From Papaver somniferum (taxonomy: Eukaryota > Streptophyta > Magnoliopsida > Ranunculales > Papaveraceae), in NCBI RefSeq assembly GCF_003573695.1, contig NC_039367.1, positions 28,420,442 to 28,484,441 on the forward strand: a stretch of DNA of 64,000 nucleotides, written 5' to 3'. The number at the start of each line of letters is the position of its first letter. Position 1 is the first letter of the stretch. The notes below the pieces were generated by a model, which worked only from the letters and a program-made list of their open reading frames with translations, was not told the origin of the DNA and did no database searches. Made by a program: the position numbers and the translations under genes. This document shows positions 18,772-27,361 of this stretch, in pieces.

Positions 18772-19474
18772 TTGGTGCGAAGATATCAATGGAGCCCAAC
18801 TTGGATAGAATTCCATTGAATTGATTGACAGGTAAACCCTTAGTAAAAACATCTGCCAGTTTTTGATGACTACGAACGAAGGGAGTGCATATTACTTTGG
18901 CCAATACCTTCTCTCTAACAAAATGACAATCCACTTCTATGTGGTTTGTACGCTCATGAAAGGTGGGATTTGATGCGATTTGTATCGCTGCTTGATTGTC
19001 ACAAAACATCTTAGCTGGCTGAGGTGACAGAAAACCCAAATCTTTAAGTAATGCTCGCAGCCAAACAATCTCACAAGTTGTTGAAGCCATGGATCTGTAT
19101 TCTGCTTCAGCACTTGATCGAGAAACAACATTTTGTTTCTTGCTTCTCCATGTAACCAGATTACCACCAAAGAATATGCAGTACCCTGTTGTTGATTTAC
19201 GATCAACTAGACATCCAGCATAATCAGCATCTGAATATGCTGTTATACAGTAGCTAGAAATTGAATAGGCTTCATTCTTTGTCATCAAAACTCCTCTTCC
19301 TGGTGATCTTTTTAAATACTGTAGAATCCTAATTACTGCATTTAGATGTTTAACACGAGGTGTATGCATATAACGACTGACTAAGCTTATTGCATGTGCT
19401 ATGTCAGGTCTGGTAACAGTGAGATAAATTAACTTGCCTACTAACCTTTGATATGACCCAATATCACTTAACAC
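18767..19474 (-). CDS. Copia polyprotein, RNase H and end of reverse transcriptase (frameshifted off)
   Basis: This is the C-terminal segment of the copia polyprotein. It starts in a new frame after a frameshift near 19475, inside the sequence linking the reverse transcriptase core to its connection region (SYQRLVGKLIYLTVTRPDI). RNase H residues are well kept: YSDADYAG, SSAEAEYRSM, FCDNQAAIQIA, HIEVDCHFVRE and TKGLP. It removes the RNA strand during cDNA synthesis. It can only be made by fusion with the upstream frame, so it is not expressed alone. Its length and motifs match intact copia elements. Confidence 0.88.
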   Translation of the reverse strand: MLSDIGSYQRLVGKLIYLTVTRPDIAHAISLVSRYMHTPRVKHLNAVIRILQYLKRSPGRGVLMTKNEAYSISSYCITAYSDADYAGCLVDRKSTTGYCIFFGGNLVTWRSKKQNVVSRSSAEAEYRSMASTTCEIVWLRALLKDLGFLSPQPAKMFCDNQAAIQIASNPTFHERTNHIEVDCHFVREKVLAKVICTPFVRSHQKLADVFTKGLPVNQFNGILSKLGSIDIFAPT

Positions 19475-20532
19475 ATCACCATCATAAGTTTGTTGCCAAT
19501 TTCTGTAGGAGTATCACAAGGATTTACTCCCATTTTTCCTGTAGCCTTCAGCAGGTCCAACACATATTTTCTTTGATTCAGAAAAATACCCTTCTTTGAG
19601 TAAGCAACTTCTAATCCCAGGAAATACTTCAGTATTCCTAAATCCTTGATGTCAAATCTGGAATGAAGCATTGCTTTAAGATTTCTAATTTCTTGTTGAT
19701 TGTCTCCTGTAATCACAAGGTCATCAACATGCACTAGAACTATAGTTGTACCAAGATTACTTCTTTTAATAAACAAGGAAGAATCGGCAAAGCTCCTTTT
19801 GAACTTATTCTGGATGAGTACTGAACTTAGCTTTGCATACCATGCACGTGGTGATTTCTTTAAACCATATATTGCCTTCTTAAGCTTGCAAACCATATTG
19901 CTCTCTCCTTCTCGAGGGTGTCCAGGTGGTATACTCATATACACCTCTTCTTCTAAATCACCTTGTAAGTATGCATTCTTCACATCCATTTGAAACAATT
20001 TCCAATCTTTATTAACTGCAAGAGACATAAGAACACGAAACGTATTCATCTTTGCAACTGGTGAAAAGGTTTCTGTGTAGTCTTCTCCATATCTTTGAGT
20101 AAAACCTCTTGCTACTAATCTTGCCTTATAACGCTCAACAGTTCCATCACTTCTGTATTTAATTTTGTACACCCATCTACATCCAACAGTCTTCTTCCCG
20201 GGAGGCAACTTGATAATACTGTATGTATTATTTACATCTAAGGCACGTAACTCATTCTCCATTGGTGCCTTCCATTTTGGATTAGACTTTGCTTCATTGT
20301 AGTTTTTAGGTTCTTGATGACTGGATATAGCACTTAGAAATGCAGAGTGTGAAGAACCTACATGATCATAAGTTAAATGTGCTTGTATAGGATACGCAGC
20401 GGAATGATATGTAAAGAAATCTTTGTATTTTTCTGGAGCCTTCTTCTCACGACTTGAGGTTCTGACAATTGGTACCACTGGTTGATGATCTTGTGGAACC
20501 ATAACCTCAGTTTCTGGAACTTGATGCGGCAC
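19468..20532 (-). CDS. Copia polyprotein, reverse transcriptase segment
   Basis: Reverse transcriptase domain (RVT_2) in the same frame as the gag-protease-integrase ORF upstream, separated from it only by the TAA at 20536-20538. Motifs in order are WKAPMENELRALD, VGCRWVYKIKYRSDG, ARGFTQRYGEDYTETF, MDVKNAYLQGDLEEEVYM and IYGLKKSPRAWY. The catalytic box is VHVDDLVITGDN; the first position is His where Tyr is usual, but both Asp residues remain. The segment ends at a frameshift (NKLMMVMC). The leading 40 residues are the variable linker after integrase. Confidence 0.9.
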   Translation of the reverse strand: MPHQVPETEVMVPQDHQPVVPIVRTSSREKKAPEKYKDFFTYHSAAYPIQAHLTYDHVGSSHSAFLSAISSHQEPKNYNEAKSNPKWKAPMENELRALDVNNTYSIIKLPPGKKTVGCRWVYKIKYRSDGTVERYKARLVARGFTQRYGEDYTETFSPVAKMNTFRVLMSLAVNKDWKLFQMDVKNAYLQGDLEEEVYMSIPPGHPREGESNMVCKLKKAIYGLKKSPRAWYAKLSSVLIQNKFKRSFADSSLFIKRSNLGTTIVLVHVDDLVITGDNQQEIRNLKAMLHSRFDIKDLGILKYFLGLEVAYSKKGIFLNQRKYVLDLLKATGKMGVNPCDTPTEIGNKLMMVMC

Positions 20533-20535
20533 ATC

Positions 20536-22983
20536 TTATAGTCCTGTATTATCATCAGTAACACTAACATTATTGTCTGAAGCTTCTTCATGAACTGCTT
20601 CATTATGCACATCCAACACTGCATTAGGTACGTCCACCAACTCTACCCCATCACCATTATCTCTGTGGGAATCTGTTGCAGTAGGTATCTCATTAATAAC
20701 TAGAAGTGGTGCAAAATCTGTATAACACTCCCCCTGAGACCGACTACCAGAATCACACTGAAAATAAGCCATTGTTTCATCAAACACAACATCACGAGAA
20801 ATCTGGAGCTTTCTAGTGGGTGGATGATAACAAATATATCCTTTCTTTGTAGATGAGTAACCAAAGAACACACACTTAGTTGCCCGTGAATCCAGTTTAT
20901 CACGATGCTTAGCCTGTAAATGTACATAACAAACACAACCGAAAACTCTGAGATGAGAAATGCCAGGCTGATGATGTTTTAAAACCTTTAATGGAGATTT
21001 GAACTCAAGCACACGACTAGGAAGACGATTGATCAAGTAAGTGTCCGTCAGAGAACCATGAGACCAGAATTTCTTTGGAACATGCATCTGAATCATAAGA
21101 GCACGTGTTGTTTCCAGAATATGACGAAGTTTCCTTTCAGCAACACCATTTTGCTGTGAAGTACCAACACAGCTAGTTTGATGGATAATACCATGACTAC
21201 GCAAATAACCTGGAAGAGAGCCTTTGACAAACTCAGTGCCATTATCTGATCTAAAAATTTTAACTTGTGCATCAAATTGGTTGTGTATCATACAATGAAA
21301 ATCCGCAAATACAGATGAAACTTCAGTTTTGGATTTGAGTAAATAGATCCATGTAGCACGTGACCAATCATCTATAAAGATAACAAAATATTTATACCCA
21401 TCATAAGCATCAATTGGAGCAGGACCCCATAAATCAGAATGAATTAATTCAAAAGGCATTGTAGCTCGAGTCACAGAGTTAGGAAATGGAAAACGAGATT
21501 GTTTAGAAAACTGACAAACATCACAGACTTGAGACTGAACAGAAAATGTGGGAAAAATCCTAGACAAAACACGACTGGAAGGATGACCAAGTCTTTGATG
21601 ATAAAGAAACTGCAGAGTTGATCTTTGAGTGAGACATGCCATGTCACTAGAGCATAACAGGTACAATCCATGAGAAAAGATGCCTCTACCAATCGTCTTC
21701 TTCGTCTTTCGATCCTGAAAGATGACCGAGGTAGGGGTAAATGTAACATCACAATTCAGAGAATTAGTGATTTGACCAACACATAACAATTGATTAGGAA
21801 ACGAGGGAACAACAAGTGCATTAGATGGCGGACAATCTGGAAAAAAATGCACTTTCCCACTGCCCAGCACAGGAGCAGTAGAGCCATTAGCAACAGACAC
21901 ATTTTTATGAGAGCTGCGAATAAACGCATGAACTGACGAAGGATCATTTGCCATATGATCTGTAGCTCCTGAATCAATAATCCAAATGTGACGGTTGGAA
22001 ACAGGCGTAGTAAGAAAGCCTAGCAGGTTACCTGAAGTATGGTTGGCCTTGCGCTCATTCTTATTACTCAACTGGTGAAAGAAATTCTTCAACTGGTCTA
22101 TGGTAAAGGATGAATTTTCAGCTACAGCAGCTCGAGCAAGCTTATTTTTGTCAAAATTAGCTTTAAGATGAGGATAAATATCCCAACAACGATCCTTGGT
22201 GTGACCAGTTTTATTACAATGATCACAATGAAAAACTTCTCTCTTACCCTTAGCACGAGAAGTCTTGTCCTTATCAAATGGCATGGCTCTTCGTTTATCA
22301 TCTCTGGAGCTCAGAACAGCACTGGATTCAGCAGCATCCAGGTCTAGAATGCTTTTAGAAACAGAATTCATAACTTTCTTGCGTGTCTCTTCACGTTGCA
22401 CAGTCGCACAGACACTAGACAAACTTGGCAATTCAGCACTCATGAGAATAGTGCTTCTAAGAGATTCATACTCTGATGTGAGGCTACTGAGCACATTAAA
22501 AAATTTATCCTCCTCAACCCTCTTTAAGAGAATTTTGGCATCAGTTGTATGAGGACGATATGTATCCAGTTCATCCCACTTCCTTTTTAAATAACCAAAA
22601 TGCTCAGTAAAACTTTTCGTACCTTGTGCAGCCTCAGCAATCTCACGCTTCAGCTCAAACACCCGAGCAGCATTATTCCGTAAGCCATACAGACTAGCAA
22701 CAGACTTCCACAAATCCTTTGCAGATTCTGAAAACGAGAAAATTTCCGAAATACGTGGTTCCATCGACTGGAGAAGCCACGTGCGAACCAGTTGATTATC
22801 AGCAATCCAATCTTCATACTTTGGATCTTTAGCATCTGGACAGGTCCTATTCTCACCAATATACCCAGACTTTCTTTTACCCCCAAGAGCAAGAGCAGCA
22901 GTCCTAGACCAGCTGACATAATTGACATCATTCAGCAAGACAGAGGTTAAACGCAAACTAGTATTATGATATGATTGTGCCAT
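20536..22983 (-). CDS. Copia Gag, protease and integrase polyprotein segment
   Basis: About 815 residues from the ATG at 22983 (the frame is open a little further upstream without an ATG). In order: a Gag N-terminal domain (LNDVNYVSW, GKRKSGYI, SLYGLRNNAARVFELK), a CCHC knuckle (CDHCNKTGHTKDRCW), an aspartic protease (WIIDSGATDHM), an integrase zinc domain (RLGHPSSRVLSR, CDVCQFSK) and the DDE core (HSDLWGPAP, FIDDWSRATWIYLLKSK, RSDNGTEF, TSQQNGVAERK), then the GKRKTP-equivalent C-terminal region. All key residues are present. The frame ends at the TAA at 20536-20538, with reverse transcriptase directly in frame beyond it. Confidence 0.92.
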   Translation of the reverse strand: MAQSYHNTSLRLTSVLLNDVNYVSWSRTAALALGGKRKSGYIGENRTCPDAKDPKYEDWIADNQLVRTWLLQSMEPRISEIFSFSESAKDLWKSVASLYGLRNNAARVFELKREIAEAAQGTKSFTEHFGYLKRKWDELDTYRPHTTDAKILLKRVEEDKFFNVLSSLTSEYESLRSTILMSAELPSLSSVCATVQREETRKKVMNSVSKSILDLDAAESSAVLSSRDDKRRAMPFDKDKTSRAKGKREVFHCDHCNKTGHTKDRCWDIYPHLKANFDKNKLARAAVAENSSFTIDQLKNFFHQLSNKNERKANHTSGNLLGFLTTPVSNRHIWIIDSGATDHMANDPSSVHAFIRSSHKNVSVANGSTAPVLGSGKVHFFPDCPPSNALVVPSFPNQLLCVGQITNSLNCDVTFTPTSVIFQDRKTKKTIGRGIFSHGLYLLCSSDMACLTQRSTLQFLYHQRLGHPSSRVLSRIFPTFSVQSQVCDVCQFSKQSRFPFPNSVTRATMPFELIHSDLWGPAPIDAYDGYKYFVIFIDDWSRATWIYLLKSKTEVSSVFADFHCMIHNQFDAQVKIFRSDNGTEFVKGSLPGYLRSHGIIHQTSCVGTSQQNGVAERKLRHILETTRALMIQMHVPKKFWSHGSLTDTYLINRLPSRVLEFKSPLKVLKHHQPGISHLRVFGCVCYVHLQAKHRDKLDSRATKCVFFGYSSTKKGYICYHPPTRKLQISRDVVFDETMAYFQCDSGSRSQGECYTDFAPLLVINEIPTATDSHRDNGDGVELVDVPNAVLDVHNEAVHEEASDNNVSVTDDNTGL

Positions 22984-23045
22984 AGTAAACACACAGAGAA
23001 ACGAAACTTGATTACATAGAAACGTCCAGGATCGTTAACGATCCC

Positions 23046-23054
23046 CTGATACCA
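23046..23054 (-). promoter_or_regulatory. Primer-binding site of the copia element (tRNA-iMet type)
   Basis: On the minus strand TGGTATCAG directly follows the 5' LTR end, CCAACA. This is the usual initiator-Met primer site of plant copia elements. Confidence 0.85.
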
Positions 23055-23370
23055 TGTTGGTATGCATAAGATGTTATGTAGTATGCATAAGATGTTATGC
23101 AGTCAATATTGGATCTGCATAAGATGTTATGCAGTTAACTAAAACAGATTAAAGAAGAAACACAGTTTAACGTGGTTTGGCTATAGCCTACGTCCACGGG
23201 AGAAGAATGATTAGGGTTTCTTATTATCAATGGAGGTTTTACAAGACGTGTATATATATATCCTATACATGCTACATATTCGTATAGATAGCAACATATC
23301 TAGAGAATATTTTCTTGCAGTGTAAGCCAATCATAAATAGAGAAACCAAATATTCTCCTTTGTTCCAACA
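23055..23370 (-). repeat. 5' LTR of the copia element
   Basis: 316 bp, with a 21-bp internal tandem duplication (tatgcataagatgttatgtag) absent from the left LTR. It ends at the gggtg duplication. Confidence 0.93.
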
Positions 23371-23995
23371 GGGTGCATGCTATCTCTGTCATGAAACATT
23401 TTCGCAGAAAGGTGTCGGTTAAGAAACTCTACACCATTGCCAATGGATTTTGATAGTGCGGGACGAGTAAATTGAGCATTGAACGACACAAAGTCCAACT
23501 CAAGCATGAAGTTCCATTGGCCCTGCAATACAAACAATGCACATCTTAATACAAATTTGAGAAAATAGACGCAGAAGAATGATCTACTGAATGTAAGTGG
23601 TAGTCTTTACCTTCTATTCACAAGTTCTTTTCTGAATTGCACATACTCAGAAGCAGTCAACACTTCAGTAGCCATGGCATCCACATTGCCGTGTATATAA
23701 TGCCAGACTCCAAGCCTTGGACGAGCAGCAAGTGCAACCCACGGAGGCAAATGGTAGCTTCCTACAAAACAAACATGGTAAAAACTAATAAGTTATAATG
23801 AATACCGTGATGTTCAGTTCACCAATCTAGTTTCATCAATTCTCACCTGCACAGATCGTAAAACTTCGCCAATTACACCATCTGTTAGCCTTTTGTTGCG
23901 TTTTGTAACCACTGCAATGCTGCAAAGAGCTTTTCCTTCTGCAACAAAGAGGGCGGAATCCCAACAAGATCCTGCTCAGAGTTTTCATAGTGCTC
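23371..23995 (-). pseudogene. Sucrose synthase, N-terminal exons (fragment)
   Basis: Sucrose synthase cleaves sucrose with UDP to UDP-glucose and fructose. Three exons lie on the minus strand. The first ends at 23847 (RLTDGVIGEVLRSVQ then GT) and is recognisable only over its last part. The second, 23611-23761, reads [32 protein letters not shown]. The third, from 23522, reads [10 protein letters not shown] then [20 protein letters not shown] then FHDRDSMHP, and is cut at 23371 by the copia element. GT and AG sites flank each exon. The match to the family's regulatory N-terminal region is strong, but everything beyond NYRRK, including the glycosyltransferase domain, is missing. It is a truncated, interrupted pseudogene. 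Confidence 0.88.
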
Positions 23996-24519
23996 TTGTA
24001 GTACAGAGAATTACAGCACCCCAGAGTTCAAATTTTCTTTATGCATGTGATGTAACAATATTAATACTATAAAGCCATGTTAAGTTCCTGAGTTGTTAAC
24101 TAATTAGCTCGACTATAACTCTGATTGAGATTTCTCTCAGTAAAACAAACACCCAGGATATCATATAGAAATAGAAGCATGGAACAGAAGGATCACTTGA
24201 ATTGACTACTGACGTTGATAGAGGTACCCAGACCTTGGTGCCATAATAGCAAATGACAGGAACATAATCTAAAAGAATTACTCAAACCCTCTCTGAAGTT
24301 TGTTTCAGCTGAAAACTGGTCTTAAAAAAGTGGGATGGAAGATAATGTCATTTTGGATATCAAAGAAGAACCCACAGTTGTTTTGATTTCAGGGTTCAGG
24401 TTTGCTTTCTTTCATTTGGATGATTTAGATCTGTCCGTTCAAATTTAACAGATGTAACGTGGAGGATTTTGACGGTAAAACTAATTTTAAGGTGTCATCT
24501 ATGATTATTATTTCTGATT
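23996..24519. other. Intergenic sequence upstream of the sucrose synthase fragment
   Basis: No supportable gene. It may contain decayed remains of the start of the sucrose synthase gene near its left edge. The rest is unremarkable AT-rich DNA up to the MITE. Confidence 0.5.
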
Positions 24520-24528
24520 TTTATTAAA

Positions 24529-25531
24529 GGGAGAGCAAAAGGTGATCCGAGGAAAGCAAAAATTGTAATTGACTCACTAATTCTGCCGATTTAGTAATTT
24601 TATTTGACTAGGACTACAATATCCTTATTTACACGCTTACTCAAACTCATATGTGAATCTATCACCACCACAACATGGTCCACTCTCGTCATCTATGTAC
24701 CTGTGTTGCTTCCTCTACCACCACCACCACAATTTGTAATTCAAACCCACGAATACAGTTCAAGTAACAATGATGAGCCATGGTATATAGATCTTGCGAA
24801 TAAAAAAGAAGAGGTAAAGTTAAATTCAACTCGCTGCTATAAAAAAAACTAATCACTTAAATTTAACTTAATTTGATTAACTTACACCATCGATCAAAGA
24901 GAAAGAATCAAACCTGAGTAAGACGAAATTGAAGATTGTTCTAACCAGTAAATTTTTTCCGCTGCAAATATGTAGTTAAGAACCCAAATTAAAATGGAGG
25001 AATTAGAGCTTAGTTAAGATCCTAACTAAAAGGGACAGATTGTAAAAAAAAAAAATTTGTGCGGGACTGAGATTAGTAAGAGGTATAGCTAATTCAGGAC
25101 GAGAGATTGTGAGGGAAATATGTAAGAGGTAGTCTGAATCTTAATATCCATGATAAATTGCATTTCATTTTCGCCATTTTTGTGTATATAGCATTTTGTA
25201 GAGAAAAAGACATCAAAATTTAATTGAATCTGTGAACTGTTTTGTTGCATCGACAGTTTATCCCTTTCTGGCAAATTCACTGTGTACGATCTAAACAACT
25301 TATTGTGGTAATATGTATGCATTTTGTTACAATTGATCACCTACTATATATACGATGGAAAAGCGTCTGACGATCATAAAGTGTACTAAAATAAAGAAAA
25401 ATTACAATGTTTTTCTTGACGGGGGGTATTTGTAGTCTTAAAAAATTTTGAACCTGACTCGTTGTATAAATCAATCGAGTTAGCGAGTCGACAACGATTT
25501 TTGCTCTCCTCGGATCACTTGGTGCTCTCCC
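24529..25531. mobile_element. 1.0-kb non-autonomous Mutator-like element with long inverted repeats
   Basis: The left end (gggagagcaaaaggtgatcc, then gaggaaagcaaaaattgt) and the reverse complement of the right end (gggagagcaccaagtgatcc, then gaggagagcaaaaatcgt) form an imperfect inverted repeat of about 50-60 bp. The 9-bp flanks tttattaaa (24520-24528) and tttaacaaa (25532-25540) agree at 7 of 9 positions, which fits a Mutator-type duplication but could be chance in AT-rich DNA. No transposase is present; short ORFs inside look spurious. Confidence 0.72.
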
Positions 25532-25540
25532 TTTAACAAA

Positions 25541-25848
25541 AATCTTATTTCTTGGCCATTTGGTTTGGTGACAACATTTTTTCATCCACTGGTGGTGCTA
25601 TCCAACCATATATTCTCTACATCAAATTCAAAGACGTTTATAATTTTCTCGAGGTAAAAAACTACAATCGCCTAGTAAAACATACTCATAGTCCATATCA
25701 CTGATGAGTTTTCTGAATTGAAGGGTCAATTCAGAGTTAAAGACCATGATGACAACTGCCATGGATGATAGCTGAAATGGTTGTGTTACACAAGGAATCA
25801 GGTAAAAATGCCTCTCACAAGACAAGAGACCCATTCCATTTGTTTTGA
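25541..25848. other. 3' flank of the dynein light chain gene
   Basis: AT-rich sequence between the MITE and the stop codon at 25849. It probably includes the 3' untranslated region. No ORF deserves a call. Confidence 0.5.
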
Positions 25849-26721
25849 TCAATTAGCAGAAGACTTTTGCACACTAGTCTTGAACATGAGTATGTACATC
25901 TTCTTCTTATGATGACTTTTTGGGTTATGAGGATGACTACCAGTACTACAATAATCTAATGAGAAGTACAAAAAACCTCCAACGGAGTGAGTTACAAATG
26001 ACCCAAAACTTGTTCCAACTATAAAATGCCATGCTGCTCCATAATCTTCATCAAATTCCTGTTTAAAAATTACATCAATCAAAGTTAGTTCTTATACTAG
26101 ATTGACCCATATTTTATTGTTAATAATTTACTATGTTGTTATTTAACAATTTACCTTCTTGAGGGTAGAAGCAAGAGCCCGTGAAGAAAACTTGTCTCGT
26201 CCATTGTAAGCATTACGAGCGTGACCAACAGCCTGGATCTGCATAAACGGAGGCATATCTAATGCCAGAATCCGTGCACCAAGCCTGGAGAAGAACTCAT
26301 CCAACTCCATCTGTGAAAATCGGTTTAGTGATGATACTTTTACTTCCGTCTTCCTCACAACACCCGCTCCATCTCCGCTGCTAATTGAAAGACGCTTTAT
26401 TGGCTCTTCTATATCCCTTTCTCCTCCTCCTTCCATTTGTTGGTTTTTCACCTTCTCTTTTATTTCCTGTTTGATCTGTACAAGTTTTTCCATGGTAGAT
26501 ATTTTGCTGCTGGGTTTCGAGTCTTGGGTTTTGTCATGGGGAGAGGAATCGTTGGCTGCATTGATAGAGAGTGTGGGAGACTTCAGATACAAGACTAGAG
26601 GATCCGCCATCGGTTTTTGGTGATTAGTTTTAGTATAGCAATTGTTCTTGTTGACAGCAGATGAAGAAGAAAAGGAAGATCTGCCATCACTATGGTATGT
26701 TTTCTTGTGGGTTGGTTCCAT
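25849..26721 (-). CDS. Dynein light chain (LC8 family), plant type with long N-terminal extension
   Basis: Two exons: 26721-26155 (ATG at 26721) and 26058-25849, with a 96-bp GT-AG intron. The joined frame gives 258 residues. The last third is an LC8 domain: MPPFMQIQAVGHARNAY, SRALASTLKK across the intron into EFDEDYGAAWHFIVG, then SFGSFVTHSVGGFLYFSLD. LC8 proteins are small dimeric hubs that bind short peptides. Plants lack dynein heavy chains, so here LC8 likely serves as a dimerisation hub. The 120-residue N-terminal part is Ser/Lys/Gln-rich, with a short coiled-coil-like stretch (MEKLVQIKQEIKEKVKNQQ), and is probably disordered. The C-terminus continues about 37 residues past the usual final strand with a His/Lys-rich tail, so the normal LLFKSG-type ending is altered. 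No stop breaks the frame. Confidence 0.87.
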
Positions 26722-27361
26722 GATTGTCTTCTTTGTTTTTCAACTAAGCTCAACCAAGTCTTTTGAAGGCATTTCTGTGTGTTTTTCAAAAAGATGGAGA
26801 GTGAATGAATAATGGTGTAGTTAATAAGCAAAGATGGTGGGTTGAGTATAGGTGGTGATTTTCTGCTGCAATCTGGTTGACTATAGTTAGAGAGTACACA
26901 AACCTGGGGAAGTGGAAAAGAGATGTGGTTACTTACAATTTTACTAGTCCTTTGAATGTGACACAACATGTTTGAATTGAATATTTAATCTTTCTACCTA
27001 CTCATTGAAACTTGAAACGGACTGGTATTATTTACTGCTCTTTTTTGTCTTCAGGAGGAGTGAGGAGATCAATGATGGAAGAAACCATGTCTATCTCTGC
27101 GGGCTAAGAAAACCACATAGTACAATAATAGTACAAATTTGGGTAATCAGGTATCCCTCACCCACATTATGTCCAGAGAAAGATTCGTCATGTTTCTATT
27201 GAGCAATTTTGACAACAGATGCTAGTCTTTTCTATGTACAACAGGTTTTGGAAGAAGATTAATTTACTCGATTAGAAAAATAGAAGCTAGTACATAATCT
27301 GAACAAATTTACAAATCAGCTGCTACAAAATACAGCTAAATTTTTACCCACCAGGTAAATT
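26722..27361. other. Region between the two host genes
   Basis: The promoter and 5' leader of the dynein light chain gene (right of 26721, minus strand) and the 3' flank of the next gene. No further gene is visible. Short ORFs here are overlapping-frame by-products. Confidence 0.5.

Larger units (their letters stand above)
18465..23370 (-). mobile_element. Ty1/copia retrotransposon, nearly complete
   Basis: A 4.9-kb copia element with short LTRs (18465-18759 and 23055-23370), both starting TGTTGG and ending CCAACA, and a 5-bp duplication gggtg at 18460-18464 and 23371-23375. Going leftwards it has a tRNA-Met-type primer site, one gag-pol reading frame in three pieces, and a polypurine tract. 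The LTRs differ by several substitutions plus a 21-bp tandem duplication in the right copy. Only one stop (20536-20538) and one frameshift (near 19475) separate it from an open polyprotein. It sits within a sucrose synthase exon. Confidence 0.95.
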
